Source: Duganella sacchari (GTDB lineage: Bacteria > Pseudomonadota > Gammaproteobacteria > Burkholderiales > Burkholderiaceae_D). From it: DNA of 64,000 bases. A program made the position numbers and the translations under genes. Shown piece by piece: positions 35,865-45,421 of this stretch. The DNA lies in the NCBI RefSeq assembly GCF_900143065.1, contig NZ_FRCX01000001.1, positions 496,001 to 560,000 of the forward strand. Reading direction: 5' to 3'. Each line of letters begins with the position of its first letter. Position 1 is the first letter of the stretch. Under the pieces are notes generated by a model. The model saw only the letters and a program-made list of their open reading frames with translations, had not been told where the DNA came from and searched no databases.

Positions 35865-35890
35865 AAAGGGAGCCGAAGCTCCCTTTGTTT
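35865..35890. terminator. Bidirectional rho-independent terminator
   Basis: A 9-bp stem (AAAGGGAGC / GCTCCCTTT) with a CGAA tetraloop lies between the convergent membrane-protein and pit genes. It is flanked by A and T runs on both sides, so it can stop transcription from both directions. Confidence 0.88.
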
Positions 35891-36900
35891 TACATGATGT
35901 GGTGTCCCACCCACCAGGCGATCGCCGCCACGAAGGCGGACGCTGGAATCGTGAAGACCCAGGCCCAGACGATATTGCCGGCCACGCCCCAGCGCACTGC
36001 CGACATTTTCTGCGCCGAGCCGACACCGACGATCGCGCCGGTGATGGTGTGCGTGGTCGAGACCGGTACGCCGAAGTGCGAGGCGATCAGCAGCGTGATG
36101 GCGCCGCCGCTCTCGGCGCAGAAGCCACCCACCGGTTTCAGCTTGGTGATTTTCTGGCCCATGGTCTTGACGATGCGCCAGCCGCCAAACAGCGTGCCGA
36201 ACGAGATCGCGCCATAGCATGACACGATCACCCACAGCGGTGGCTCGGCGCCGCCAGCCGGCACCTGGCCGACCGCGATCAGCAGCATCCAGATGATGCC
36301 GATGGTTTTTTGCGCGTCATTGCCGCCGTGGCCCAGGCTGTACGAAGCAGCCGATACCAGTTGCAGGCGGCGGAACCATTTGTCGACGCGGCGCGGCGTC
36401 GAGCGCACGAAAATCCATGACACGATCAGCATGATGATGGAGCCGAACACAAAGCCCATCAGCGGCGAAATCAGGATCCACTGGACCGTCTTCCACAGGC
36501 CGCCGCCGACCAGCGCGCTGGTGCCGGACTTGGCCACTGCTGCACCGACCAGGCCGCCGATCAGCGCGTGCGAGGACGACGACGGGATGCCGTAGTACCA
36601 GGTGAACAGGTTCCACACGATGGCGCCGGTCAGCGCGCCAAAGATGACGTACTGGTCAACAATGCCGGGATCGATGGTGCCCTTGCCCACCGTGCCGGCC
36701 ACGTGCAGGCCGACCACAAAGATTGCCACGAAGTTGAACAGCGCCGCCATGGCCACCGCAGTTTGCGGTTTCAGCACGCCGGTCGAGACCACGGTCGCGA
36801 TCGCATTGGCGGCGTCATGGAAGCCATTCATGAAGTCAAATATCAACGCCAGGCCGATCAGCAGCACCAGGACGTAGATACTGATTTGTAGGGTATGCAT
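35890..36900 (-). CDS. pit: Low-affinity inorganic phosphate transporter (Pit family)
   Basis: This 336-residue inner-membrane protein belongs to the PiT family, which imports phosphate (as metal phosphate) with protons. The duplicated family signatures are GFHDAANAIATVV near the N-terminus and GGNDAQKTIGII in the second half. About ten helices are visible, separated by a central cytoplasmic loop. It lies 21 nt after a DUF47 gene; this pairing is common and the DUF47 protein probably regulates the transporter. No pho box was identified. Confidence 0.93.
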   Translation of the reverse strand: MHTLQISIYVLVLLIGLALIFDFMNGFHDAANAIATVVSTGVLKPQTAVAMAALFNFVAIFVVGLHVAGTVGKGTIDPGIVDQYVIFGALTGAIVWNLFTWYYGIPSSSSHALIGGLVGAAVAKSGTSALVGGGLWKTVQWILISPLMGFVFGSIIMLIVSWIFVRSTPRRVDKWFRRLQLVSAASYSLGHGGNDAQKTIGIIWMLLIAVGQVPAGGAEPPLWVIVSCYGAISFGTLFGGWRIVKTMGQKITKLKPVGGFCAESGGAITLLIASHFGVPVSTTHTITGAIVGVGSAQKMSAVRWGVAGNIVWAWVFTIPASAFVAAIAWWVGHHIM

Positions 36901-36921
36901 GTTGGATTATTCTTCTTGTAA

Positions 36922-37548
36922 TCAGGCGTTTTCGACGATGATGCCTTCGATGATGTTGGCCACATCTTCGCAACGGTCGGTCACGGTTTCCAGGATTTCG
37001 TAGATGGCTTTCAGCTTGATCAGGTTGCGCACGTCCGGTTCATCGCGGAACAGCTTGGACATGGCGGCGCGCATCACATGGTCGGCGTCCGATTCCAGGC
37101 GGTCGATCTCTTCGCACACGGCGACGATCTGGCGCGAGTTGTCCATGTTATGCAGCATGCTAACGGCTTCCTTGACCTTTTCGGTGCAAGCCAGCACCAG
37201 TTCGGCCAGGCGCTTGGCTTCCGGCGTGACCGAGTGCAGGTCGTACAGCGACACGGTTTGCGCAGCATCTTCCAGCAAGTCGAGGATGTCGTCCTGGCGC
37301 GTGATCAGCTTGTGGATGTCATCACGGTCGATCGGCGTGATGAAGGTTTTGTGCAGCAGGTCGACGGTCTGGTAAGTGATCTTGTCCGCTTGCTTCTCGA
37401 TGCTTTCAATCGCGTGCACGCGGTTTTCCAGGTCATCGAAATTCGACATCAGGCCCACCATTTCTTTTGCGCCTTTGACGCACAGCTCGGCGTGCTGATT
37501 AAACAGGTCAAAGAATTTGCCCTCGGTGGGCATCAAACGTCCAAACAT
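36922..37548 (-). CDS. DUF47 (PhoU-like) partner of Pit
   Basis: This 208-residue helical protein of the DUF47/TIGR00153 family resembles PhoU in fold. Conserved acidic stretches (RQDDILDLLEDAAQ and EEIDRLESDAD) fit metal-binding helices. It begins MFGRLMPTEGKFFDLFNQHAE, a start typical of the family. It is directly upstream of pit and likely controls Pit activity. It has no membrane segment. Confidence 0.9.
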   Translation of the reverse strand: MFGRLMPTEGKFFDLFNQHAELCVKGAKEMVGLMSNFDDLENRVHAIESIEKQADKITYQTVDLLHKTFITPIDRDDIHKLITRQDDILDLLEDAAQTVSLYDLHSVTPEAKRLAELVLACTEKVKEAVSMLHNMDNSRQIVAVCEEIDRLESDADHVMRAAMSKLFRDEPDVRNLIKLKAIYEILETVTDRCEDVANIIEGIIVENA

Positions 37549-37577
37549 ATTTTTCTCCGTTCATTACTACTGCAGAT

Positions 37578-37603
37578 CGCCGACCGGTTGTGCCGGGTCG
37601 GCG
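37578..37603 (-). other. Hairpin between dnaB and the DUF47 gene
   Basis: An 8-bp stem (CGCCGACC / GGTCGGCG) with a 10-nt loop lies right after the dnaB stop on the minus strand. No T run follows, so it is more likely an mRNA-end stabiliser or weak attenuator than a classic terminator. Confidence 0.4.
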
Positions 37604-37609
37604 TTAAGA

Positions 37610-38995
37610 TTAGTCGCCCTGGTAAATACCCAAACTACCAGAGTAATTGCCAAACTTGGTATAAGCGCCGATCCAGGTCAGACGCACTGCGCCGATTGGA
37701 CCGTTACGCTGTTTACCGATAATGATTTCAGCGGTGCCCTTGTCCGGCGAGTCGGCGTTGTACACCTCGTCGCGGTAAAGGAAGATGATGACGTCCGCAT
37801 CCTGCTCGATAGCGCCGGATTCGCGCAAGTCGGACATGACGGGACGTTTATTGGGGCGTTGTTCCAGCGAGCGGTTCAACTGCGACAGCGCGATCACCGG
37901 GCAGCCCAGCTCTTTGGCCAGGCCTTTCAGCGAACGCGAGATCTCCGAAATCTCGGAGGCGCGGTTGTCGCCGGCCTTGGAACCCTGCATCAGCTGCAGG
38001 TAGTCGACAATGATCAGGCCCAGCTTGCCGCACTGGCGCGCCAGGCGGCGTGCGCGTGCGCGCATCTCGATCGGATTCAGTGCCGGCGTTTCATCGATGA
38101 AGACCTGGGCGTCGTTCATCTTCTGGATTGCGTGCGTCAGGCGCGGCCAGTCTTCGTCGTTGAGGCGGCCGGTGCGCAGACGGTGCTGGTCCAGCTGGCC
38201 AACCGAACCCAGCATACGCATCGCCAGCTGGGCGCCGCCCATCTCCATCGAGAAGATCGCCACCGGCAAACCGGCTTCAATCGCGACGTTTTCGCCGATG
38301 TTGACCGAGAATGCGGTTTTACCCATGGACGGACGGCCGGCCACAATCACCAGGTCGCCGCCTTGCAGGCCCGAGGTCATGCGGTCGAGGTCGATGAAGC
38401 CGGTCGGCACGCCGGTAATTTCGGACTGGTTGTCGCGCGAGTACAGTTCATCGATACGTTCGACCACCTGGGTCAGCAGCGGCTGCACCGCCAGCCAGCC
38501 AGCGGCGCCACGGGCGCCCTGCTCGGCAATCGCAAAGATGCGCGATTCGGCTTCGTCGAGGATCTCTTTGGTTTCCTTGCCCTGCGGGCTGAACGCCTGG
38601 CCCGAGATATCGTCGGCCACGGTAATCAGCTGGCGCAGCACCGAGCGGTCGCGCACGATCTCGGCATAGCGGCGGATGTTGGCGGCCGATGGCGTGTTCT
38701 GCGCCATGGCGTTCAGGTACGTCAGGCCACCGACGTCGTCGGCCTTGCCCAGCTGGGTCAGGTTCTCGAAAACGGTGATCACGTCGGCCGGCTTGGAGGC
38801 GTTAATCATCCGCACGATCTGCTCGAAGATGATGCGGTGATCATAGCGGTAGAAGTCTTCCGGCTGCATCATGTCGGCAATACGGTCGAACGCCGAGTTA
38901 TCGCGCAGCAGGCCGCCGATGACGGACTGTTCTGCCTCGATAGAGTGTGGCGGGACGCGAAGCGAATCGACTTGCGGATCGGAGGGGGCGTTCAT
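37610..38995 (-). CDS. dnaB: Replicative DNA helicase DnaB
   Basis: This 461-residue hexameric 5'-3' helicase opens the replication fork. The N-terminal helical domain begins PHSIEAEQSVIGGLLRD (about 17-33). A linker and the RecA-like C-terminal domain follow, with Walker A GRPSMGKT (about 220), LIIVDYLQLM (Walker B) and LSQLNRSLEQRP. No intein interrupts it. It is separated from the rplI cluster by a terminator, so it has its own promoter in the short gap. Confidence 0.97.
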   Translation of the reverse strand: MNAPSDPQVDSLRVPPHSIEAEQSVIGGLLRDNSAFDRIADMMQPEDFYRYDHRIIFEQIVRMINASKPADVITVFENLTQLGKADDVGGLTYLNAMAQNTPSAANIRRYAEIVRDRSVLRQLITVADDISGQAFSPQGKETKEILDEAESRIFAIAEQGARGAAGWLAVQPLLTQVVERIDELYSRDNQSEITGVPTGFIDLDRMTSGLQGGDLVIVAGRPSMGKTAFSVNIGENVAIEAGLPVAIFSMEMGGAQLAMRMLGSVGQLDQHRLRTGRLNDEDWPRLTHAIQKMNDAQVFIDETPALNPIEMRARARRLARQCGKLGLIIVDYLQLMQGSKAGDNRASEISEISRSLKGLAKELGCPVIALSQLNRSLEQRPNKRPVMSDLRESGAIEQDADVIIFLYRDEVYNADSPDKGTAEIIIGKQRNGPIGAVRLTWIGAYTKFGNYSGSLGIYQGD

Positions 38996-39044
38996 GGCGC
39001 GAATTATACCTGCTTGCTTGTGCCAAATTACAAAATTATGACGA

Positions 39045-39075
39045 TAAAAAAGCCGGGGCTAAGCCCGGCTTTTTC
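39045..39075. terminator. Terminator after rplI
   Basis: A GC-rich stem (AGCCGGG / CCCGGCT, 6-nt loop) is flanked by A and T runs. It sits between the rplI stop and the dnaB start and ends the rpsF-priB-rpsR-rplI transcript. Confidence 0.88.
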
Positions 39076-39117
39076 AAGGTGTTGCATATTCGACAGGCGT
39101 TGCCGCCCGGTCGAATC

Positions 39118-39570
39118 TTAGGCAGCTTCGCCCACTACAGCAACGGTCACTTCTACCACCACGTCGGTGTGCAGAGCAACGGCTACTGGGAACTCGCCAG
39201 TGGTCTTCAGCGGACCGGTTGGCAGACGAACAGCCGATTTTTCAACAGCGAAACCGACTTTCGACAGGGCTTCAGCGATGTCGAAGTTGGTTACCGAACC
39301 GAACAGACGGCCATCAACGCCGGCTTTTTGCGAAACGGTCACGGTCATGCCGTTCAGTTTCTCGCCTTGGCCTTGAGCCACAGCCAGCTTGGCAGCAGCA
39401 GCTTTTTCCAGTTCAGCGCGTTTGGCTTCGAATTCCGCGATGGCCGATGCGGTAGCGCGGCGGGCCATTTTTTGCGGGATCAGGAAGTTACGTGCGTAGC
39501 CGTCTTTAACTTTAACGACTTCACCCAGGTTGCCCAGGTTGACAACTTTTTCCAACAGAATGATTTGCAT
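39118..39570 (-). CDS. rplI: 50S ribosomal protein L9
   Basis: This 150-residue protein begins [19 protein letters not shown] and has the L9 signature GYARNFLIP. The N-terminal domain binds 23S rRNA, and a long helix (about 40-75) connects to the C-terminal domain. It is the last gene of the S6-PriB-S18-L9 cluster, 27 nt after rpsR. Length matches the family. Confidence 0.97.
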   Translation of the reverse strand: MQIILLEKVVNLGNLGEVVKVKDGYARNFLIPQKMARRATASAIAEFEAKRAELEKAAAAKLAVAQGQGEKLNGMTVTVSQKAGVDGRLFGSVTNFDIAEALSKVGFAVEKSAVRLPTGPLKTTGEFPVAVALHTDVVVEVTVAVVGEAA

Positions 39571-39597
39571 AGTTCTTCTCCAGTTACTCTGCCGCGA

Positions 39598-39888
39598 TTA
39601 AGCGTTGTGCAGATCGGTGTACGGCAGCAGGGCCAGGTAACGTGCGCGTTTGATCGCGGTGTCAACTTGACGCTGGTAGTGAGCTTTGGTGCCGGTCAGA
39701 CGTGCTGGCATGATTTTGCCGTTTTCCTGGATGAAGTCTTTCAGGGTGTCTACGTCTTTGTAGTCCACTTGTTCTACGCCAGCGGCGGTGAAGCGGCAGA
39801 ACTTCTTGCGCTTGAACAGTGGGTTTTGTTGCTTACGCTTTTCTTTCAGCTTGAGCTTGTTTTTGTCGAACTTTTTACCGAATGCCAT
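39598..39888 (-). CDS. rpsR: 30S ribosomal protein S18
   Basis: This 96-residue basic protein has a Lys-rich start, [16 protein letters not shown] and the S18 signature [16 protein letters not shown]. It binds 16S rRNA next to S6, whose gene is at the head of the same operon. It is about 20 residues longer at the N-terminus than E. coli S18, with a [17 protein letters not shown] extension. Confidence 0.97.
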   Translation of the reverse strand: MAFGKKFDKNKLKLKEKRKQQNPLFKRKKFCRFTAAGVEQVDYKDVDTLKDFIQENGKIMPARLTGTKAHYQRQVDTAIKRARYLALLPYTDLHNA

Positions 39889-39903
39889 TTTAGGCTCCTG
39901 TAT

Positions 39904-40209
39904 TTAAATTGAGCTGTCAGGGACAGCACTAAAATCAATGATGTGAAACACCAGGCTTTTGCTATTGCGGCTTTTCTTGTTGAGGAAACCGGAAAACTGG
40001 TACAAGCCTCCCAGCGGCGTCTGACTGAAACGGCCTGAAATCTCGCCCGCAGCAACTGCGTGGACTTCAAACTCGGACAATCGGGCGATGCCCGCCTCCA
40101 TCTGCTGCGACCGGTGCTGGAGTACAGCATTCACGATCGGCATGCCTGCCGGGGTGTAACGGATTGCATCCCGTTCGGCGATGAGGGCGATGAACTGGAG
40201 CTGGTTCAG
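39904..40209 (-). CDS. priB: Primosomal replication protein N (PriB), CTG start
   Basis: PriB is a single-stranded-DNA-binding OB-fold protein of the replication-restart primosome. An ATG at 40143 would remove the conserved first strand. Extending upstream gives NQLQFIALIAERDAIRYTPAG, matching the N-terminus I expect for betaproteobacterial PriB, with no ATG, GTG or TTG at its head. The codon before it is CTG (40207-40209), preceded by a good ribosome site (AGAAGGA). The resulting 101 residues are the normal length. It lies between rpsF and rpsR, its usual place. Confidence 0.88.
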   Translation of the reverse strand: MNQLQFIALIAERDAIRYTPAGMPIVNAVLQHRSQQMEAGIARLSEFEVHAVAAGEISGRFSQTPLGGLYQFSGFLNKKSRNSKSLVFHIIDFSAVPDSSI

Positions 40210-40230
40210 CGCGGTTCCTTCTCAGAACAA

Positions 40231-40611
40231 TTAAGCAGCTGGAGCAGCAGCGGCAGCTTCTGCGCGATGCGATTTCGCTGCATCTTCGCGTTGTACCGAC
40301 TTCATCATCGGCGAAGGAGCGGTTTCCGCTTTCTTCATCTTGACGGTCAGGTGACGCAGAACGGCATCATTGAATTTGAATGCGGTTTCCAGCTCAACCA
40401 GGGTCTCGTTGTCTGCTTCGATGTTCAGGCAGATGTAGTGAGCTTTAGCCAGTTTCTGGATCGAGTAAGCCATTTGACGGCGGCCCCAATCTTCAACACG
40501 GTGAACGTTGCCGCCGCGGGTCGTTACGGTGGTTTTGTAACGCTCGATCATGGCGGGCACTTGCTCGCTCTGGTCCGGGTGGACGATAAATACGATTTCG
40601 TAGTGACGCAT
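40231..40611 (-). CDS. rpsF: 30S ribosomal protein S6
   Basis: This 126-residue protein begins [19 protein letters not shown], the usual S6 start, with ribosome site AAGGGAG upstream. [12 protein letters not shown] is the S6 signature. The C-terminal tail is Ala-rich ([10 protein letters not shown]). It is the first gene of the ribosomal cluster. An in-frame extension upstream is not supported. Confidence 0.97.
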   Translation of the reverse strand: MRHYEIVFIVHPDQSEQVPAMIERYKTTVTTRGGNVHRVEDWGRRQMAYSIQKLAKAHYICLNIEADNETLVELETAFKFNDAVLRHLTVKMKKAETAPSPMMKSVQREDAAKSHRAEAAAAAPAA

Positions 40612-40768
40612 GTATAACTCCCTTAAGGACTTGATGATATAGCCCACCCTGGCGTCAAGACAGGTGTGGGAAGAGGTAAGCCCGCGACTATATCAGCTTT
40701 TCCAGCGGAACGCCAGCATGGCGTGGCAGCTGCTACAGTGGCACAATTGCCTTTACAACAGGATTGCC

Positions 40769-41488
40769 ATGAAATCACTGCTTGCCCTGCCCCTGCTGGC
40801 CGCCCTCGCCTTGCCGGCCGGCGCAGCGCCGATCAGGACCAAGGCTTACAGCACGCCCCAGCTGCTGTTCGCGCTGCGCACCGACACGCAAACGCTGGCG
40901 CGCATGGTGCCGGTGCTCGACCCCAGCTTCGATTTCATGCCGGGTCCGCGCGAGGAGGAACGGCAAGCCGACGGCTACAGCCACCTGGGCGACCTGTCGC
41001 TGAAAACCCGCGTGGCCGGCGGCGACTGGCAAAGCTGGTCGTCCTACGCCGCCCGCAAACCGGTCAAGCCGGCACTCATCACGCGCACCCTGGCGGCGGC
41101 TGACATCACGCCCACCATGGGCGCCGGACTGCCGTTGAAGATCGAACGCCGCTGGCTGTACGAGCGCGGCGCGCTGGTGCTGCGTTTCACGCTGACCAAC
41201 CGCAGCAAGCAGCCGGTCGAGGTGACCGAACCGGGCATGCCCATGGTGTTTGACGGCAGCATGGTGGCCGTGCGCCCGCGCGTCGGCGATAACAGCTCGG
41301 TGATGGTGACGCGCCAGGACCAGCAGCCGCCCGCGCTGCGCCTGGAGCCGGACGCCAAGACGCCGCTGACCCACTGGGCGTCGCTGACCGCAAGCGATCA
41401 GGAGTTTTCCGCCTGGGTCACGGACGGCTTCACACTGGCGCCCGGCGCGCAACGCTCCATCGGGGTCCGCTTCCTTGTACAGAAGTGA
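40769..41488 (+). CDS. Uncharacterised secreted protein
   Basis: This 239-residue protein has a clear signal peptide (MKSLLALPLLAALALPAGA-AP). The mature part is beta-rich, with segments such as RRWLYERGALVLRFTLTNRSKQPVEV that suggest an immunoglobulin or carbohydrate-binding-like sandwich. I do not recognise the family. It lies between rpsF and lexA and ends 57 nt before the first SOS box. It is probably periplasmic. No catalytic motif is evident. Confidence 0.7.
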   Translation: MKSLLALPLLAALALPAGAAPIRTKAYSTPQLLFALRTDTQTLARMVPVLDPSFDFMPGPREEERQADGYSHLGDLSLKTRVAGGDWQSWSSYAARKPVKPALITRTLAAADITPTMGAGLPLKIERRWLYERGALVLRFTLTNRSKQPVEVTEPGMPMVFDGSMVAVRPRVGDNSSVMVTRQDQQPPALRLEPDAKTPLTHWASLTASDQEFSAWVTDGFTLAPGAQRSIGVRFLVQK

Positions 41489-41544
41489 AGTTTTTTCACT
41501 TTATTTCGCTGAAAGCAAGAATTTCCCTTGCATTAGCAGCCATA

Positions 41545-41577
41545 CTGTACAAAAATACAGACTGTCTATATAAACAG
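41545..41577 (+). promoter_or_regulatory. Two tandem SOS (LexA) boxes upstream of lexA
   Basis: CTGTACAAAAATACAG (41545-41560) and CTGTCTATATAAACAG (41562-41577) both match the CTG-N10-CAG LexA operator. They are one base apart and end 13 nt before the lexA start, covering the likely promoter. This is classic autoregulation with two sites, as in E. coli lexA. Confidence 0.92.
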
Positions 41578-41590
41578 GCTACCGTACTCC

Positions 41591-42229
41591 ATGCTTAAGC
41601 TCACCGCACGCCAGGAACAAATCCTGAATCTGATCAAGGACGCGATTGAAAACACCGGCTTCCCGCCGACCCGCGCCGAAATCGCCAATGAACTGGGCTT
41701 TAAATCCGCCAATGCCGCCGAGGAACATCTGCAGGCGCTGGCCCGCAAGGGCGCCATCGAAATCGCCGCCGGCACCTCGCGCGGCATCCGCCTGCTGGGT
41801 GTACACGCTGAAACGCCATCCTCAAAAGTGCCTGCTGCGCTCATGATGTCGCTGCCGTTGATCGGCCGCGTGGCCGCCGGCTCGCCTATCCTGGCGCAGG
41901 AAAACCTGGAAACCAGCTACAGCGTCGATCCCGCCATGTTTGCGGCGCGCCCGGACTACCTGCTGAAAGTGCGCGGCGAGTCGATGCGCGATGCCGGCAT
42001 CATGGACGGCGATCTGCTGGCCGTGAAAAAAGTGGACAGCGCCAAGAATGGCCAGATCGTCGTGGCCCGCATTGGCAGCGAAGTCACCGTCAAGCGTTAC
42101 CGCAAGACCGGCTCGACCATCGAGCTGCTGCCGGAAAACCCGGACTTCAACGTGATTACGGTCGATCCGGAAGCCGATGAGTTTGCACTGGAAGGTCTGG
42201 CAGTAGGCCTGATGCGGACCTGGCACTAA
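41591..42229 (+). CDS. lexA: SOS repressor LexA
   Basis: This 212-residue repressor of DNA-damage genes has an N-terminal winged helix (about 1-65, with [12 protein letters not shown]), an Ala96-Gly97 self-cleavage site in GRVAAGSP, and the catalytic pair Ser131 (RGESM) and Lys168 (VTVKRY). RecA filaments trigger self-cleavage. Two SOS boxes precede it. Its 3' end is overlapped by a convergent open frame on the other strand. Confidence 0.97.
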   Translation: MLKLTARQEQILNLIKDAIENTGFPPTRAEIANELGFKSANAAEEHLQALARKGAIEIAAGTSRGIRLLGVHAETPSSKVPAALMMSLPLIGRVAAGSPILAQENLETSYSVDPAMFAARPDYLLKVRGESMRDAGIMDGDLLAVKKVDSAKNGQIVVARIGSEVTVKRYRKTGSTIELLPENPDFNVITVDPEADEFALEGLAVGLMRTWH

Positions 42230-42605
42230 GCCATTCCCCCTGCGCCAGCAAGACCAGATCGGCTTGCTGGCGTGCCTCTTGTGCGATCTGCACAAATACC
42301 TGGTTCATCAATTGCTGCGCAGCCGCCATTTCGGCTTCATTCATGGCGTCGGCCACCTCGGCGGGAATGTTGCGCCCGACTGGCAGCGCAGCCTGGTAGT
42401 TGGCGGCAAAGCGGCCATAGCAGATCAGCCAGGCGCTGCGGTCAGCGCGCGTGAGCATGGCGCCCGGCTCGCCGCACTGAAAGCGCGACAGCGCGACGTC
42501 GGCGCCATCGTAGTGATGCATGTAGTAGTCAATCTCAGCGCGGTGATCGCCCGCCCGGGCCGTGGCAGCTGCCACGATCAGGCCGGTTGCGATCAGCGCC
42601 CTCAT
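42156..42605 (-). CDS. Uncharacterised small secreted protein
   Basis: This 149-residue frame starts [20 protein letters not shown], a likely signal peptide. The mature part contains [10 protein letters not shown] and [12 protein letters not shown], with two Cys that could pair. Its start lies 2 nt after the PLP-enzyme stop, so translation is probably coupled. The last 24 codons run antisense to lexA and are Arg/Pro/Leu-rich, so the true functional end may be earlier. Not recognised. Confidence 0.55.
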   Translation of the reverse strand: MRALIATGLIVAAATARAGDHRAEIDYYMHHYDGADVALSRFQCGEPGAMLTRADRSAWLICYGRFAANYQAALPVGRNIPAEVADAMNEAEMAAAQQLMNQVFVQIAQEARQQADLVLLAQGEWLSARSASGLLPDLPVQTHRLPDRP

Positions 42606-42607
42606 CG

Positions 42608-43852
42608 TCAGCAGCCTTCCAGCGCCGTGCAGAAGTCGTCCAGCAGATCGTCGGTATCCTCGATACCAACCGAGACGCGGATCAGCGATTCCGCAATCCC
42701 CATTGAGGCGCGGCGCTCGGCGCCCATCTCGTAAAAAATGGTGTGCGCCACCGGGATAATCAGCGTGCGGTTGTCGCCCAGGTTCGATGCCGGAATCGCC
42801 AGCTTCAGGCGGTTCAGGAAGTCGAAGCAGTCCAGGCCATCCTTGAGCTCAAAGCTCAGCAGCGAACCGTGCGCGCGGAACAGCTCGGCGCTGATGCCGT
42901 GCTGCGGGTGCGACTTTAGGCCCGGATAGTAGACTGCGGCAACGCGCTCATCCTTCTCCAGCATTTCCGCCAGCGCCAGCGCGTTGGTGGTGGTGCGCTG
43001 CATGCGCAAGGCCAGCGTTTCGGCGCCGACCGCAATATGGTGCGCGGCGTCCGGCGCCAGCGAGGAACCGAAGTCACGCAGTGCCTTGGCGCGGATCTGC
43101 GCCAGGCCCCACTGCAGCGGCGCAGCTTTCTTGTAGTTCTCGTAGATGTTCGGGAAGCGGGTCCAGTCGTAGGCGCCGGTATCGGTCAGGCTGCCGCCCA
43201 GCGCATTGCCGTGGCCGCCGATCGATTTGGTCAGCGCGTTGACCACCAGGCCCGCATGCACCGACTTCGGCTGGAACAGGTAAGGCGTGGTCATGGTGTT
43301 GTCCACCACGTACAGAATCCCGCGTGCCTTGCACAGTTCGCCGATGCGCTTGAGGTCCGCCACTTGCGTGCGCGGATTGGCGATGGTTTCCACGAACACC
43401 ACGCGGGTGTTCTCGGTGATGGCCGCTTCCACATTGGCCACCTCGGTCGCATCCACGAAGGACACGCTGATGCCCTGGCTCATGGCGGTCTGCCACAGGC
43501 TGTTGGTGTTACCGAACAAGAAGGACGACGACACCACGTGATCGCCCGTGCGTAGCAGCGCCTGCACCACGGCGCCGATCGCGCCCATGCCGGTGGCGAA
43601 GCAGATCGTACCGACGCCCTGCTCCATCTTGTTGACCTTCTCTTCCAGCGCCGAGATGGTCGGGTTGCCCTGGCGGCCGTAGCGGAAGCCCGGCTCTTTG
43701 CCCTGGAACACCGACGCCAGCTGGCGCACATCGGCATAGCCGAAGGCCACCGAGGTGTGGATAGGCTTGTGCAGCGAACCGTGCTCGATGCCCTTCTGAC
43801 GGTCGCCGTGCAGAATGGTGGTGGTGAAACCGTAGTTCTTCTTGTCGCCCAT
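42608..43852 (-). CDS. Cys/Met-metabolism PLP enzyme (cystathionine gamma-synthase family)
   Basis: This 414-residue PLP-dependent enzyme has the cofactor Lys in NALTKSIGGHGNALGG (about 210) and the family signatures RYGRQGNPT and ATGMGAIGAVV. Such enzymes act on O-acyl-homoserine or cystathionine in the transsulfuration or sulfhydrylation step of methionine synthesis. Sequence alone does not separate O-succinylhomoserine sulfhydrylase (MetZ) from related activities. The gene follows purF after 2 nt, which supports a MetZ-like role in my view of Burkholderiales gene order. Confidence 0.88.
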   Translation of the reverse strand: MGDKKNYGFTTTILHGDRQKGIEHGSLHKPIHTSVAFGYADVRQLASVFQGKEPGFRYGRQGNPTISALEEKVNKMEQGVGTICFATGMGAIGAVVQALLRTGDHVVSSSFLFGNTNSLWQTAMSQGISVSFVDATEVANVEAAITENTRVVFVETIANPRTQVADLKRIGELCKARGILYVVDNTMTTPYLFQPKSVHAGLVVNALTKSIGGHGNALGGSLTDTGAYDWTRFPNIYENYKKAAPLQWGLAQIRAKALRDFGSSLAPDAAHHIAVGAETLALRMQRTTTNALALAEMLEKDERVAAVYYPGLKSHPQHGISAELFRAHGSLLSFELKDGLDCFDFLNRLKLAIPASNLGDNRTLIIPVAHTIFYEMGAERRASMGIAESLIRVSVGIEDTDDLLDDFCTALEGC

Positions 43853-43854
43853 GG

Positions 43855-45381
43855 TTACGCTTCGGTCGCCGCCAGATTCAGGTTCAGCTGCGAACGGCCT
43901 GCGTCTTCCGGTACGGCGGCCTTGCTTGGATGATGACGCTCGTATTCCAGTTTATCCAGATACTCGCGCGTCACGTCGCCGGTCACATACACGCCGTCAA
44001 AGCACGAGGCCTCGAAATTGGTCAGCGCCGGATTGACGTCCGAGATGGCGCGCTTGAGTGCGTCCAGATCCTGGTACACCAGTGCGTCCGCAGTGATCTC
44101 GCGGCAGACTTCTTCCACGGTGCGGCCGTGGGCGATCAGTTCGTCGCGGGTTGGCATGTCGATGCCGTACACGTTCGGGTAGATCACTGGTGGCGCCGCC
44201 GAGGCGAAGATCACTTTCTTGGCGCCGGAATCGCGCGCCATCTGCACGATCTCGCGGCTGGTGGTGCCGCGCACGATGGAGTCATCCACCAGCAGCACGA
44301 CCTTGTCCTTGAATTCGTCCGGAATCGCGTTCAGCTTCTGGCGCACGGATTTCTTACGCGCTGCCTGGCCCGGCATGATGAAGGTACGGCCAATGTAGCG
44401 GTTCTTGATGAAGCCTTCGCGGTATTCCTTCTTCAGCGCCAGCGCCAGCTGGATCGCGGCAGGACGCGAGGAATCCGGAATCGGCATCACCACATCGATA
44501 TCCTCGGCCAGACCTTCGCGCTTGATTTTCTCGGCCAGGTATTCGCCCATTTTCAGGCGGGTGTTATAGACCGAAGCACCGTCGATGACCGAGTCAGGAC
44601 GGGCCAGGTACACATACTCGAACACGCACGGATTCAGCGATGGATTGTCGGCGCACTGGCGCGAATGCAGCTGCTTGTCGTTGTCGATGAAGATGGCTTC
44701 GCCCGGCGCGATGTCGCGCACGAAACGGAAGCCCATGCCTTCCAGCGCCACCGACTCGGAAGCGATCAGGTATTCCACGCCGTCCGGGCTTTCATTGATG
44801 CCCAGGCACAGCGGACGGATGCCGAACGGATCGCGGAACGCCAGCAGGCCGACGCCGGCGATCTGCGCCACAGCAGCGTAGCCACCCCGCACACGGCGGT
44901 GCAGCACGGCCACGGCCTTGAAGATGGTGTCGGCGTCAATCGAGATGCCAACCGTGGCTTTCTCGATTTCGTGCGCCAGCACGTTCAGCAGCACTTCCGA
45001 ATCGGAGTCGGTGTTGATGTGGCGACGGTCGTTCTTGAACATCTCGAGCTTGAGCTGTTCCCAGTTGGTCAGGTTGCCGTTGTGGGCCAGCGTGATGCCG
45101 AACGGCGCGTTGACGTAGAACGGCTGCGCTTCTTCCTCGCTCGACGAGCCGGCAGTTGGGTAGCGGCAGTGGCCGATACCGGAGTTGCCTTGCAGCGTAC
45201 GCATATTACGGGTACGGAAAACGTCGCGCACCAGGCCGTTGGCCTTGTGCATGGCGAACATGCTGCTGTGATTGGTCGCGATACCTGCCGCATCCTGGCC
45301 GCGGTGCTGCAACAGCAGCAAGGCGTCATACAGCATTTGGTTGACAGGTTGATGGGAAACGACGCCGACAATGCCACACAT
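43855..45381 (-). CDS. purF: Amidophosphoribosyltransferase
   Basis: PurF makes 5-phosphoribosylamine from PRPP and glutamine, the first step of purine synthesis. The 508-residue protein starts MCGIVGVV, so Cys2 is the glutaminase nucleophile without a propeptide. [12 protein letters not shown] and HNGNLTNW support the glutaminase domain (about 1-235). [19 protein letters not shown] is the PRPP loop of the phosphoribosyltransferase domain. It is 40 nt after cvpA, its usual partner. Confidence 0.97.
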   Translation of the reverse strand: MCGIVGVVSHQPVNQMLYDALLLLQHRGQDAAGIATNHSSMFAMHKANGLVRDVFRTRNMRTLQGNSGIGHCRYPTAGSSSEEEAQPFYVNAPFGITLAHNGNLTNWEQLKLEMFKNDRRHINTDSDSEVLLNVLAHEIEKATVGISIDADTIFKAVAVLHRRVRGGYAAVAQIAGVGLLAFRDPFGIRPLCLGINESPDGVEYLIASESVALEGMGFRFVRDIAPGEAIFIDNDKQLHSRQCADNPSLNPCVFEYVYLARPDSVIDGASVYNTRLKMGEYLAEKIKREGLAEDIDVVMPIPDSSRPAAIQLALALKKEYREGFIKNRYIGRTFIMPGQAARKKSVRQKLNAIPDEFKDKVVLLVDDSIVRGTTSREIVQMARDSGAKKVIFASAAPPVIYPNVYGIDMPTRDELIAHGRTVEEVCREITADALVYQDLDALKRAISDVNPALTNFEASCFDGVYVTGDVTREYLDKLEYERHHPSKAAVPEDAGRSQLNLNLAATEA

Positions 45382-45421
45382 GATGGTGCTCCTGGACTGG
45401 TACTACAGATTTAAAGAATTT

